From: Nitrosomonas sp.
Lineage (GTDB): Bacteria > Pseudomonadota > Gammaproteobacteria > Burkholderiales > Nitrosomonadaceae
DNA: 64,000 nucleotides
Direction: 5' to 3'
Assembly (NCBI GenBank): GCA_024282035.1
Contig: JAMWZR010000005.1
Coordinates: 1 to 64,000, forward strand
Shown here: positions 1-8,780 of the stretch, piece after piece
How positions within the stretch are numbered: position 1 is the stretch's first letter
Layout of the letters: each line of letters begins with the position of its first letter
Made by a program: the position numbers and the translations under genes
Notes under the pieces: model-generated
What the model was told of the DNA's origin: nothing
What the model saw: only the letters and a program-made list of their open reading frames with translations
Databases searched by the model: none

Positions 1-233
1 TTCCTTTCCTCCCCTAATTTAACCACACCTCGCAGGCTAGTCGACCTTGACCTCCAAAGTCAAGTCATTTGTCATAAATAACCTTCTTGACTTTATTATT
101 AATTCCATCTGCAGTTCATCGATCACATATCAGAATAAAATCTAATGCTTTGTTACCAAAAATAAAAATAAATGCCACATATCATTATCAATATGCGAAT
201 CATAAATTTTCTAATTTTGTTTAAAATTTAAAA
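1..233 (-). promoter_or_regulatory. Probable leader of a minus-strand gene beyond the left edge
   Basis: No full gene lies here. Read on the minus strand, positions 14 to 1 give the purine-rich stretch GGGGAGGAAAGGAA, which looks like a ribosome binding site for a gene starting just outside the window. Upstream of it are a 12-codon mini-ORF (37-75) and a small inverted repeat (CTTGAC at 46-51 and GTCAAG at 59-64). The rest is AT-rich. A pilH-like or rubredoxin gene would fit next to pilG, but nothing here shows which gene it is. Confidence 0.35.
37..75 (-). CDS. Possible 12-codon leader peptide
   Basis: The minus strand carries ATG at 75-73 and TAG at 39-37, encoding MTNDLTLEVKVD. The sequence AAGAAGG at 88-82 lies six bases before the ATG, which is a good ribosome binding site. 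A seven-base-loop hairpin (46-64) overlaps its second half. This could be a leader peptide or chance. No family is recognised. Confidence 0.15.
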   Translation of the reverse strand: MTNDLTLEVKVD

Positions 234-635
234 CTAATTCTCCAATTTCTTAACTACGTAATTTTGGATTACGCTCAGCAAGCTCTCTGCCGTAAATGGT
301 TTTGTGAGATAACTATCTGAACCCGCCATTCGACCCTTAGCTTTATCAAACAATCCGTCTTTACTAGAAAGCATGATTACGGGTATCGATTGATACTGTG
401 GATTCTTTTTTATTAACATACAAGCTTGATAACCATCCAATCGAGGCATGACGATATCCAAAAAAATGATGTCCGGATTGCTTTCAACAATTTTAGACAT
501 GGCTTCAAAGCCGTTTTGCGCCAAAATCACATTACACCCTGACTCTCTCAAAAAAATCTCAGCACTCTTTCGTATCGTACTACTGTCGTCGATTACCATC
601 ACCTTGATTCCACTCATCGCATCTCTCACATTCAC
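234..635 (-). CDS. pilG: PilG-like single-domain response regulator of twitching motility
   Basis: This is a stand-alone receiver domain of 133 residues with no output domain. The acidic pair D16-D17, phospho-acceptor D60 in FLDIVMPRLDGYQ, S90 and K112 of the TKPF motif are all present. The stretch SSKDGLFDKAKGR followed by GSDSYLTKPF is very close to the PilG protein of Pseudomonas as I remember it, so assignment to the Pil-Chp type IV pilus chemosensory group is favoured over a generic CheY. The first in-frame start is GTG at 635; an ATG seven codons in (617) has its own GAGAG site and could equally be used. The other pil-chp genes are not in this window, although a gene may start just to the left. 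Confidence 0.8.
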   Translation of the reverse strand: MNVRDAMSGIKVMVIDDSSTIRKSAEIFLRESGCNVILAQNGFEAMSKIVESNPDIIFLDIVMPRLDGYQACMLIKKNPQYQSIPVIMLSSKDGLFDKAKGRMAGSDSYLTKPFTAESLLSVIQNYVVKKLEN

Positions 636-724
636 TTTTAATCCCTGATTATCAAAATAGAATCAAAAAAATTTGAGCCTTAGACTGGGCATATGACCAG
701 AAACTCGAAAACTTACACTTTAAA

Positions 725-752
725 ATAAAAAACTCGGTACTTTTGAAGTATC
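725..752 (-). terminator. Weak terminator after trkH
   Basis: On the minus strand GATACTT, loop CAA, AAGTACC (752-736) forms a seven-base stem with one mismatch. It is followed by GAG and a run of six T. It lies just past the trkH stop codon. The stem is AT-rich, so the call is tentative. Confidence 0.3.
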
Positions 753-759
753 AAACAAG

Positions 760-2217
760 CTATTTACGCCAGAATGCAGGAGTAAAAATGGCCAGTAACG
801 TAAAGAACTCCAATCTTCCCAGCAGCATAGCAAAACTACATACCCATGTCTGAAAATCACTTAAGCTTGTGTAAGTACCGGCTGGTCCGATACTTCCAAG
901 CCCTGGGCCCAAATTATTAATGCAAGCCGCTGCTGCAGAAAAAGCCGTTAATGCATCTAGGCCGCTAAGAGTTAATATCAAGGTCATTAAAACCATGCTC
1001 GAGAAATACACAAATAAAAACACAAGTACTGCAAGAATAACTCGGTTACTGACGATACTTCTTCCCAACTTAGCTGGCAGCACCGCCCCAGGATGCATAA
1101 TGGTGACAATTTCCCGATAGACTTGTTGATAGAGTATGCGCGCCCGGATCATTTTTATCCCCCCTCCCGTGGAACCGGATGACGTGCAGAAACCTGACAA
1201 GAAAAGCATCCAGAGTGGTGCAAAAATAGGCCACAAACCATAATCTGCATTACTATAACCCGTTGTCGTCGCCACGGAGACAGCATTAAATGATGCGTAA
1301 CGCAATGCTGTCCACAGACTTTCGTAAATATCCATGACCCAAAGAAATATCCCCAGACCAACACAACTAATACTTAAAATAACTAAATACCAACCCACCT
1401 CGGAATCATAACGATACAAAGTCAGGTTTTTTGCCCGCCAAGCCAAGAAATGTGTTGCAAAATTTATCCCAGCCAAAATCATGAAAATGACTGCAATAAA
1501 CTCGATCAATGGTGAATCCCAATAACCAAAACTGGCGTCATGCGAAGAAAACCCTCCCAATCCAAGCGTGGTAAATGCATGCATGATCGCATCAAACCAG
1601 TTCATTCCGGCCAATTTGTATGCCACTGCACACAATAGTGTCAGGCAAGCGTAAATAGTCCATAACCCTTTCGCTGTTTCAGCAATGCGAGGCGTCAGCT
1701 TGTTTTCTTTCATAGGACCCGGAATTTCAGCGTTTAATAGTTGACGGCCGCCCACACCCAGCAGCGGCAAAATAGCAACTGCCAAAACAATCAGCCCCAT
1801 CCCCCCCAACCAGACAATCTCACCGCGCCACAAATTGATTGACGGTGGCAAATTATCCAGACCTGAAAATACTGTTGCCCCTGTAGCAGTCAGTCCTGAA
1901 ACAGCCTCAAAATAGGCCATACTGAAATTGATATTAGGCATGAACAACAAAAAAGGCAGCATGGCAAATACTGGCAGCACTGACCAAACCAATGCCACTA
2001 ACAAAAAGCCATCCCTGATTTGTAATTCCCTATGAAAACTGCGCGTCAAGAACCATAACAATAATCCGCAACCCGCGGTCATCAGCATCGACTCTACGAA
2101 GACAATTCGTGCTCCATCTTCCTCCCATGCTGCCAAACCCAACGGAATGATCATGGTCAAACCAAAAACCAGGATCATTTTGCCCAGCACGTTAATGACT
2201 ACAAAAAGTCGATTCAT
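760..2217 (-). CDS. trkH: TrkH potassium uptake channel subunit
   Basis: This is the membrane-spanning subunit of the Trk potassium uptake system, which works with the cytoplasmic NAD-binding TrkA encoded just upstream. The 485-residue protein has about ten hydrophobic segments. The four pore-loop filter sequences are recognisable: TATGATVFSG, TTLGLGGFSS, TTTGYSNADYG and NNLGPGLGSIGP. The conserved SSGSTGGGIKMIR loop and the terminal GRLEFFTLLAIF are also present. It starts with ATG 12 bases after the trkA stop, so the two genes are very probably co-transcribed. Length and motifs are normal for TrkH. Confidence 0.95.
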   Translation of the reverse strand: MNRLFVVINVLGKMILVFGLTMIIPLGLAAWEEDGARIVFVESMLMTAGCGLLLWFLTRSFHRELQIRDGFLLVALVWSVLPVFAMLPFLLFMPNINFSMAYFEAVSGLTATGATVFSGLDNLPPSINLWRGEIVWLGGMGLIVLAVAILPLLGVGGRQLLNAEIPGPMKENKLTPRIAETAKGLWTIYACLTLLCAVAYKLAGMNWFDAIMHAFTTLGLGGFSSHDASFGYWDSPLIEFIAVIFMILAGINFATHFLAWRAKNLTLYRYDSEVGWYLVILSISCVGLGIFLWVMDIYESLWTALRYASFNAVSVATTTGYSNADYGLWPIFAPLWMLFLSGFCTSSGSTGGGIKMIRARILYQQVYREIVTIMHPGAVLPAKLGRSIVSNRVILAVLVFLFVYFSSMVLMTLILTLSGLDALTAFSAAAACINNLGPGLGSIGPAGTYTSLSDFQTWVCSFAMLLGRLEFFTLLAIFTPAFWRK

Positions 2218-2229
2218 GCACTCACTGCT

Positions 2230-3681
2230 TTACAAAAATCCGACGTTAACCTGGAATAGTTTTTCCACCTGACGGATCATTTTTCTGTTGATGACAAACA
2301 AAATAACATGATCCTTTGATTCGATGATCGTATCGTGATGCGCAATAATCACTTGCACATCATGATCTGACTGACTTTGAACTTTCTCTTGATCGTGCAA
2401 GCCCTTCCCAGCAAAATGCTCTTCAGTTTCGGATAATCCTCGTACAATCGCACCAATGGTTGCACCTCTTGGAAGTTCGATTTCCTCTACTTTTTTCCCC
2501 ACCACCCTGGAAGATCTGGCATCGCCATGCGCAACCAGTTCCAATGCCTCAGCCGCTCCACGACGAAGACTGTGCACGGCAGCCACATCGCCATGGCGCA
2601 CATAAGCTAGTAGAGAACCGATTGTCACCTGTGCTGGTGAGATCGCAATATCGATCCCGCCACTTTGTACCAGATCCACATAGACCCGGCGATTGATCAG
2701 GGCTACAACCTTATGTGCCCCCATGCGCTTCGCAAGCAGAGCTGACATAATGTTGTTCTCGTCGTCATTGGTCAGTGCACAAAACATATCCATTTCGGCT
2801 ATGCCTTCACTTTCCAGCAACGTTTCGTCAGTTGCATCACCATGCAACACTAACGCATGGTTCACTTCTTCTGCCAGACGCTCGCTAGCCTGATAGTTGT
2901 GCTCAATGATCTTGACTTGATAATCTTTTTCAAGCGTCAAGGCCAATCGCTTACCGATTTTACCGCCGCCAGCAATCATGACATATTTCACAGGCTTGTC
3001 CATGCCGCGCAATTCGCGCATGACGGTACGAATATCCTCACTTGCAGCGATGAAGAATACTTCATCTTCTTCTTCAATGATCGTATCCCCTTCGGGAACG
3101 ATCGGTTGATTGCGACGAAAAATGGCCGCCACTCGCGTATCTACATTTGGCACATGTTTGCGCAACTGCTGCAATTGCTGTCCCACCAATGGCCCACCTT
3201 TCAGGGCACGAACAGCCACCAGGCTCACTCTGCCCGATGCAAAATCAAGCACCTGGAGAGCTTCGGGAAATTCCACCAGCTTTACAATGTACTCGGTTAA
3301 TATCTGTTCCGGACTAATGGCAAAGTCGACACAAAAATTTTCTGTCGAGAAAATTTCAGGACGTGCCAGATAATCAACCGAGCGGATGCGGGCTATTCGG
3401 GTAGGAATATTGTACAGTGTGGCTGCCAGCTTACAGGCTACCAGATTAGTTTCATCGTGCTCGGTCACGGCAAGAATCATATCGGCATCCCGCGCTCCCG
3501 CATTTTCGAGTATCGACGGGTGAGATGCATTGCCAACAACGGCTCGTAAATCTAGTCGATCCTGCAATAACATCAAACGATTTCGGTCAATATCGACCAT
3601 GGTTATGTCATTGGCTTCACTGACCAGATTCTCCGCCACCGAAGAACCAACCTGCCCTGCACCCAGTATGATGATCTTCAA
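2230..3681 (-). CDS. trkA: TrkA NAD-binding potassium uptake regulator, with an unusual insert
   Basis: TrkA is the peripheral gating subunit of the Trk system. Two RCK units are visible, each a Rossmann fold plus a C-terminal domain. The first nucleotide-binding loop is GAGQVGSSVA at residues 7-16 and the second is AGGGKIGKRLA near residue 238. At 483 residues it is about 25 longer than the usual 458. The extra length sits near residues 416-443, between IGAIVRG and VIIAHHDTIIE in the second C-domain, and is charged and glutamine-rich. The start is TTG (3681) preceded by GAGTGAG; no ATG lies nearby in frame. It probably forms an operon with trkH. Confidence 0.93.
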   Translation of the reverse strand: MKIIILGAGQVGSSVAENLVSEANDITMVDIDRNRLMLLQDRLDLRAVVGNASHPSILENAGARDADMILAVTEHDETNLVACKLAATLYNIPTRIARIRSVDYLARPEIFSTENFCVDFAISPEQILTEYIVKLVEFPEALQVLDFASGRVSLVAVRALKGGPLVGQQLQQLRKHVPNVDTRVAAIFRRNQPIVPEGDTIIEEEDEVFFIAASEDIRTVMRELRGMDKPVKYVMIAGGGKIGKRLALTLEKDYQVKIIEHNYQASERLAEEVNHALVLHGDATDETLLESEGIAEMDMFCALTNDDENNIMSALLAKRMGAHKVVALINRRVYVDLVQSGGIDIAISPAQVTIGSLLAYVRHGDVAAVHSLRRGAAEALELVAHGDARSSRVVGKKVEEIELPRGATIGAIVRGLSETEEHFAGKGLHDQEKVQSQSDHDVQVIIAHHDTIIESKDHVILFVINRKMIRQVEKLFQVNVGFL

Positions 3682-3734
3682 TTTAACTCACTCAGAGTTG
3701 AGTAATAATGAAATTTTTAGCCGTTCAAAATCCA

Positions 3735-4547
3735 TTAGCGATTTTGTCTCACCCAATCACGCCACTGCACAAACAACCCGGGATCCAGGGCAGCTATCAC
3801 AGAACGCTGCCAGGGCGACCCTGCCCAATAATCATCTTGATCAAAACCACACATACTTCCGCCAGCTTCCGCCAGAATCAGCGAGCCGGCGGCATAATCC
3901 CAAGGTTTCTGACCGCCATGCAGGTACAAGTCAAAATAACCGGCAGCGGTATAACACCACTCGAGCGCACATGCACCGTAATTCCGTTGTGAAGCATAAG
4001 GTGGATAAGCAGCCACTTTTGCCGCCAGTTGGCGATCCAGTCGCTTCAGATCCACATTGGCCATGGAACGCGACAAAACCGGAACATGTTTTTTAAGCGG
4101 AAGTCGAGCGCCATTGAGAAAAGCTCCCCCACCTTTTGTCGCGTGGAACATTTCGTTGGTAACGGGATTATAGATAACACCCAATATGCTTTTTCCCTGC
4201 TCCATAAAAGCCACAGAAATTGCAAAATAGGGTAGGCCATTGAGAAAATTCGATGTGCCATCAATGGGGTCCACACTCCAAAGCCCATTCTGACCTTTCT
4301 GCCACTGCTCCTCCTGCTCCTGCTCCGACATTTCTTCACCCATGGCGGCGGCCGGACAAATTTGTTGCAAAGCAGCCAGCAATGCTTTCTGGGCTGCCAC
4401 ATCGGCTTCTGTGAAAAAGCTGCCATCCAGTTTCACCTGTCGGTCGACTTGCAGATAACGCGGTAAAATGACGTGCTGCGCAACATCCCTGACAACAGCG
4501 GTAACTTGTTCTAACACGCCTATTCTGCTCGCCACTTGATCGAACAA
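3735..4547 (-). CDS. Inositol monophosphatase family phosphatase
   Basis: This belongs to the Mg-dependent, Li-sensitive FIG superfamily. Metal-site motifs are G-E71-E72, D93-P-I-D96-G-T and W216-D217 (WDYAAGSLIL). The family includes SuhB, histidinol phosphatase HisN and 3'-phosphoadenosine phosphatase CysQ, and the sequence alone does not decide between them. The longest reading starts at TTG 4547, which overlaps the upstream gene by 28 bases. GTG codons at 4535 and 4517 are alternatives, and the 4517 start would lie just after the upstream stop. It is probably co-transcribed with the thioredoxin-like gene before it. It lies 53 bases upstream of trkA on the same strand. Confidence 0.85.
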   Translation of the reverse strand: MFDQVASRIGVLEQVTAVVRDVAQHVILPRYLQVDRQVKLDGSFFTEADVAAQKALLAALQQICPAAAMGEEMSEQEQEEQWQKGQNGLWSVDPIDGTSNFLNGLPYFAISVAFMEQGKSILGVIYNPVTNEMFHATKGGGAFLNGARLPLKKHVPVLSRSMANVDLKRLDRQLAAKVAAYPPYASQRNYGACALEWCYTAAGYFDLYLHGGQKPWDYAAGSLILAEAGGSMCGFDQDDYWAGSPWQRSVIAALDPGLFVQWRDWVRQNR

Positions 4548-5077
4548 CCGATACTCGGAATTTGATCTGCTGGACCTTGTCCGGTTTTCGCCACTTGCAA
4601 CATCGCTTCGAACAAATCACGACGAACATCAGCCGGGGCTGCTTCTTTGCGAGATACATCTAGCCGCCCGCGATACTGCAGTTCCAGTTGACTATTAAAA
4701 CCAAAAAAATCCGGCGTGCATACCGCACCATACCTTTTGGCTATTTCCTGAGTCTCATCCCAAACATAAGGAAAAGGATAATTCAATCGCTCAGCAACCA
4801 GTTTCATATTGTCAAATGAATCTTCCGGATAATCAGCCGGATCGTTAGACATAATAGCGATGGCATTGATACCGTGTGGTTTCAGTTCGTTAACATCACG
4901 AATGATACGGTCCTGAACTGCTTTGACATACGGGCAATGGTTACAGATAAACATAATCAGCAATCCATTTTCACCCTTGATTGAGGACAGGTTATAACGT
5001 TTGCCATCTACTCCCGGCAAATCAAAATCAATTGCTTTCCAGCCAAAATCACACACCGGTGTTTCCAAACTTGCCAT
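4520..5077 (-). CDS. Thioredoxin-fold AhpC/TSA-type redox protein
   Basis: The 185-residue protein has a thioredoxin fold of the AhpC/TSA-Redoxin group. A CxxC pair, C45-N-H-C48, sits after the strand LLIMFI and is followed by PYVK; the cis-proline region is CTPDFFGF, with another cysteine. The group is widespread in proteobacteria and cyanobacteria as an uncharacterised thioredoxin family protein. There is no signal peptide, so it should be cytoplasmic. An ATG eight codons further upstream is in frame, but the ATG at 5077 has GTGGAG at a proper distance and fits the family N-terminus. Redox role is inferred from the CxxC; the partner is unknown. Confidence 0.8.
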   Translation of the reverse strand: MASLETPVCDFGWKAIDFDLPGVDGKRYNLSSIKGENGLLIMFICNHCPYVKAVQDRIIRDVNELKPHGINAIAIMSNDPADYPEDSFDNMKLVAERLNYPFPYVWDETQEIAKRYGAVCTPDFFGFNSQLELQYRGRLDVSRKEAAPADVRRDLFEAMLQVAKTGQGPADQIPSIGCSIKWRAE

Positions 5078-5230
5078 ACCGACTTCTCCACTCAGTTTCA
5101 ATACATTTTTTGAACTCTACCCTGAATCCGTATTCTTTCCACATCATTACGATCGGGCAACCAGTTCATTCCCTGTGCTATATTAGCATGAGTCCATTCG
5201 TTAAATAATTGCTTACCCATACCCACGCTT

Positions 5231-5977
5231 ATGCATGCCCGTTTTTATCATCCGGAACCCCTTGCAATCGGCCAATCGATCGAATTAACCGCCGATAACA
5301 AGCATCACGCCGCACGGGTATTGCGACTAAAAAAGGGGGATCCCATTACATTGTTTGATGGCAATGGTGGTGAATATTCAGCGTATATCGCAGTCATCAG
5401 CAAATCTGGCACTACGGTTACAATTGAAAATTTCCACGATATTAACCGCGAATCGCCATTACACATCGAGCTGGCGCAAGCGATCTGCGTCAACGAAAAA
5501 ATGGATTGGATCATCCAGAAAGCCGTGGAAATGGGCGTAACCTGCATACAACCGGTATCAACCGAACGCAGCATCGTGCATCTATCGGATGAGCGATCTG
5601 CTAAGCGACTGCATCACTGGCAGAAAGTTGTTATTTCGGCCTGTGAACAGTGCGGTAGAAACCGGGTCCCCAAAGTATATCCACTGACTTCCCTGCTGCA
5701 TTGGTTGAGTCAAAAAAAAACTGCGAGCAACGTTAACGGCTTGTCCCTTATGCTATCCACTACGGCAACGACGCGGCTCAGCCAAATCACCCAACCCGCG
5801 GCAAATGTCCCAATTACGCTGGCCATAGGACCGGAAGGCGGCTTCACTGCAGATGAGGACATAGCACTGGAACATGCCGGATTCATTCCACTTCGTCTCG
5901 GTCAACGTATTTTACGTACCGAAAGCGCCCCACTGGCAGCCATTTCAGCGTTACAAGCAATGTGGGGAGATTTTTAA
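5231..5977 (+). CDS. rsmE: RsmE, 16S rRNA (uracil-1498-N3) methyltransferase
   Basis: RsmE methylates N3 of U1498 in 16S rRNA in the 30S subunit. The N-terminal PUA-like part has HHAARVLRLKKGD. The C-terminal SPOUT knot shows GPEGGF from residue 200 and LGQRILRTES at 223-232, the S-adenosylmethionine-binding signature of the family. The length of 248 residues is normal. It starts the plus-strand block and diverges from the thioredoxin-like gene across about 150 bases. argA follows 36 bases later and may share its transcript. Confidence 0.93.
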   Translation: MHARFYHPEPLAIGQSIELTADNKHHAARVLRLKKGDPITLFDGNGGEYSAYIAVISKSGTTVTIENFHDINRESPLHIELAQAICVNEKMDWIIQKAVEMGVTCIQPVSTERSIVHLSDERSAKRLHHWQKVVISACEQCGRNRVPKVYPLTSLLHWLSQKKTASNVNGLSLMLSTTATTRLSQITQPAANVPITLAIGPEGGFTADEDIALEHAGFIPLRLGQRILRTESAPLAAISALQAMWGDF

Positions 5978-6013
5978 TCAAACTATGAAATCAATGTCAG
6001 TCACTCATTGGCC

Positions 6014-7363
6014 ATGACCTCACCTCATACTTCGACAGAATTTGTTTCGTGGTTCCGCTCGGTTGCACCTTATATTCACGCATTCCGCGGCAAGGTGTTT
6101 GTACTGGGATTTGGCGGCGAAATGATCACGGATTCTCAATTTGTCCACTTCATTCATGACATCAACCTTCTAGCCAGCCTCGGAGTGCGTCTGGTGCTGG
6201 TACATGGTGCACGTCCGCAAATCCAGTTACGTCTCGATGAATCCCAGTTGGAAACCGAATCCATCATGGGTATGCGAGCAACCGATCCGGCCGCACTCCA
6301 ATGCGTCAAAGAGTCTGTCGGGCGAGTACATCATGAAATTGCTGCATTATTATCGATGGGATTACCCAACTCGCCAATGGCCAATGCAGCCATACGCGTT
6401 GCCAGTGGCAATTTTGTCACCGCTTGCCCGCAGGGAGTAATTCAGGGCGTCGACCTAATGCATACCGGTAAAGTACGCAAGATCCATGTTCAAGGAATTG
6501 CTTCGCGCCTCGAACAAGGTGAAGTCGTATTGATCTCACCATTGGGTTACTCACCTACTGGTGAAATATTCAACCTGACCATGGAAAACGTGGCGACCGA
6601 AACCGCCATAGCCTTGAGTGCCGAGAAACTGATTTTTCTGCTGGACACACTGGATTCGGCAAACATGGACACAACACCATGCAACAGCATGCCGCGTGAA
6701 CTGACCGTAGCCGAAAGCAAATCGCTTCTGGAACAGACGACCCCGCCTTCAGGTTGTCATGTACCGGATCACATCAGACCCATACTGCAATCGGCCACCA
6801 GAGCTTGTGAAGCTGGGGTCATGCGTGCCCATCTGATCAGTCGCCATTGTGATGGTGCCATATTGCAGGAGCTATTTACACACAATGGTATTGGCACGAT
6901 GATCTCCCAGGAAACCTTGTTGGCATTGAGAAAAGCCCGAATCGAGGATGTAGGCAGTATTTTACAATTGATCGAACCATTGGAAAACGAGGGTATTCTG
7001 GTGCGTCGTGGCCGAGAGTTGTTGGAAATGGAAATCGATCGATTCACCGTATTTGAGCATGATGGCATCATTCTGGGTTGCGCAGCGCTCTATCCCTTCC
7101 CTGAGGACAGCGCCTGCGAGTTGGCCTGTCTCGCTATCCATCCCAATTACCGAAGCTCAGGTTATGGCAACCGGCTTCTCAAGCACATTGAAAACAAAGT
7201 ACGATCGCAAGGCATACACACGCTATTCATACTCACTACTCATGCCATGCACTGGTTTATTGAGCATGGATTCAAACCCTCCACACCGAGTGAATTGCCT
7301 AAAACCAAGCAAAATTTATATAATTATCAGCGCCGTTCAAAAGTCCTGATCAAACAATTGTAA
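6014..7363 (+). CDS. argA: ArgA, amino-acid N-acetyltransferase (N-acetylglutamate synthase)
   Basis: This enzyme acetylates glutamate with acetyl-CoA, the first committed step of arginine synthesis. The two-domain layout is classical: an amino-acid-kinase fold (about 25-290) that forms the arginine-sensing part, with LVLVHGARPQIQ, and a C-terminal GNAT domain (about 300-440) with LACLAIHPNYRSSGYGNRLL, the acetyl-CoA-binding A motif. ATG 6014 is chosen over an in-frame TTG at 6008. The 449-residue length matches proteobacterial ArgA. The next enzyme of the pathway, ArgB, lies at the far right edge of this window, so the arginine genes are scattered. Confidence 0.93.
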   Translation: MTSPHTSTEFVSWFRSVAPYIHAFRGKVFVLGFGGEMITDSQFVHFIHDINLLASLGVRLVLVHGARPQIQLRLDESQLETESIMGMRATDPAALQCVKESVGRVHHEIAALLSMGLPNSPMANAAIRVASGNFVTACPQGVIQGVDLMHTGKVRKIHVQGIASRLEQGEVVLISPLGYSPTGEIFNLTMENVATETAIALSAEKLIFLLDTLDSANMDTTPCNSMPRELTVAESKSLLEQTTPPSGCHVPDHIRPILQSATRACEAGVMRAHLISRHCDGAILQELFTHNGIGTMISQETLLALRKARIEDVGSILQLIEPLENEGILVRRGRELLEMEIDRFTVFEHDGIILGCAALYPFPEDSACELACLAIHPNYRSSGYGNRLLKHIENKVRSQGIHTLFILTTHAMHWFIEHGFKPSTPSELPKTKQNLYNYQRRSKVLIKQL

Positions 7364-7476
7364 TCAAAGCCCCGATTGAACCTTTTCATTTGCAGTTTAC
7401 GAATTCGGATGAAGCACTCATAATGTAAGACTTTTCCCACTTGAATAATTTTACTGGTTAGGAGCTAACCGCACCC

Positions 7477-7755
7477 ATGACAAGAATGGTTAACTGCATC
7501 AAATTAGGCCATGAAGCCGAAGGACTCGATTTTCAAACTTACCCTGGTGAACTTGGCAAGCGCATTTTCGACAATGTATCCAAAGATGCCTGGAATCAAT
7601 GGATCAAGCACCAAACCACACTGGTCAACGAAAACCGTTTAAATCTCTCAGACGCCAAAGCACGGAAATATCTGGCGGAACAAATGGAAGCGCATTTTTT
7701 TGGTGAAGGTGCAGAACAGGCGACAGGGTATGTTCCACCTCAAGACCAACCTTAG
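7477..7755 (+). CDS. yggX: YggX, Fe(II)-trafficking and oxidative damage protection protein
   Basis: YggX proteins are small cytoplasmic proteins linked to Fe(II) handling and protection of iron-sulfur clusters. The 92-residue protein has the family pattern: MVNCIKLG with C7, [10 protein letters not shown], the WNQWIKHQT helix and the [10 protein letters not shown]-terminal stretch. AGGAG at 7460-7464 lies 12 bases before the chosen ATG. The gene stands alone after argA, about 110 bases away. Confidence 0.93.
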   Translation: MTRMVNCIKLGHEAEGLDFQTYPGELGKRIFDNVSKDAWNQWIKHQTTLVNENRLNLSDAKARKYLAEQMEAHFFGEGAEQATGYVPPQDQP

Positions 7756-7827
7756 TTCTTACAGTACTATAAAGCATTAAATCCACCACCAACAGTCTTC
7801 TTCACAAGCCACCGAGTCGATGATTGA

Positions 7828-8673
7828 TTATAACGATTCAATTTCCTTAAGCGTTTTCCCGTTTTTGTCCTTCCACGCAGTGAGTCCATTTGCACTCCCA
7901 CCATGAATCACGGCTGCTGCCGAACTCGGGCTTGTAAACTCCGTATCTTTTGTGAACACCAACATATTATCCTTGATCTCTAATATCCCCTCGTATTTTA
8001 AACGCTGACGCATATTTACTACCCAAGGCGTTTTCTGCGATGACGCTCGATCAGTCAGGATAGCTTGAGAACCTCTGAAGACTACAAAGCCATTCGGAGA
8101 CAAATGGCCTTCTGCTCTGATCCCTTTAATTTCGCAAAATAATTTTTTGTGTTCGGATTCCGTCACTGCTTTTGCTGCTGTTGGTAAGAGTAATTCAACC
8201 CCTAGAACTGGCAATAGCTGGTTAATCTTTTCTAAAAAAATTTCCATATCTTCCCTATCTGACTCGGGTAATCTGGCCCCACTGCCTTGACCGTTTGTGA
8301 CGACAGCTCTCCCAGATTTACGCGCTTGATCTATCAGTTTTCCTTCAAGGAAGCGTATATGCGCCTTAGTTAAATTCTCGTCTTTACTGATAAAAAAGAT
8401 AATTTGATTCCAGAAATCTCTTTCCAAGTGAGCTCTGATTCGATCTCGAATACTCTCAGCCTCACCAATATAGATTGCTGGCTTACCCGCCTCTGGATCG
8501 GATCCCGTCAAAAAATAGACTCCTGCGCCGCCTGATTCATCACGAGAAAAGACACCTTCAAATTCACTTCGAGGACCTGCAACTGCTTTTCCTGTCCAGT
8601 TCGACAATTCCGCTGTGCGAAGCCGCTTGGGATCTCCGTGAACTAGGAATATTTTGATTGTTGCACTAGCCAT
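7828..8673 (-). CDS. GIY-YIG nuclease-fold protein with C-terminal DUF4357
   Basis: The N-terminal part carries a GIY-YIG nuclease domain: GVYFL (51-55), AIYIGEA (66-72), an arginine-rich helix IRDRIRAHL and the acidic residue of LEGKL (E110). These are the positions used for catalysis in the family. The last 35 residues (SSAAAVIHGG, TAWKDKNGKTL) match the DUF4357 type. Proteins with this layout occur patchily in bacteria and are often near restriction or defence genes, but no partner is seen here. ATG 8673 is preferred to TTG 8679, and neither has a clear ribosome binding site. It follows fba on the same strand after a large hairpin, so it may be an inserted accessory gene. Confidence 0.75.
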   Translation of the reverse strand: MASATIKIFLVHGDPKRLRTAELSNWTGKAVAGPRSEFEGVFSRDESGGAGVYFLTGSDPEAGKPAIYIGEAESIRDRIRAHLERDFWNQIIFFISKDENLTKAHIRFLEGKLIDQARKSGRAVVTNGQGSGARLPESDREDMEIFLEKINQLLPVLGVELLLPTAAKAVTESEHKKLFCEIKGIRAEGHLSPNGFVVFRGSQAILTDRASSQKTPWVVNMRQRLKYEGILEIKDNMLVFTKDTEFTSPSSAAAVIHGGSANGLTAWKDKNGKTLKEIESL

Positions 8674-8713
8674 GTACAAAGAGTAAAAATGCTAAAGCAA
8701 CTTCTGCGACAAT

Positions 8714-8753
8714 TCCCATGATTGACAATGCATGTGCACAGTCAATCATGGGA
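8714..8753. terminator. Perfect 13-base inverted repeat between fba and the GIY-YIG gene
   Basis: TCCCATGATTGAC (8714-8726) and GTCAATCATGGGA (8741-8753) are perfect reverse complements around a 14-base loop containing TGCA twice. It lies 27 bases past the fba stop codon. There is no T-run after it on either strand, so it is a stable hairpin that may end or protect the fba transcript, or a binding site, rather than a textbook terminator. Confidence 0.5.
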
Positions 8754-8780
8754 TTATTTGAATACTGCTAGGAATTTGAC

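Noticed and set aside
3530..4096. 188-codon plus-strand open frame opposite trkA and the phosphatase
   Set aside because: It spans the ends of two well-supported minus-strand genes and has low-complexity antisense character.
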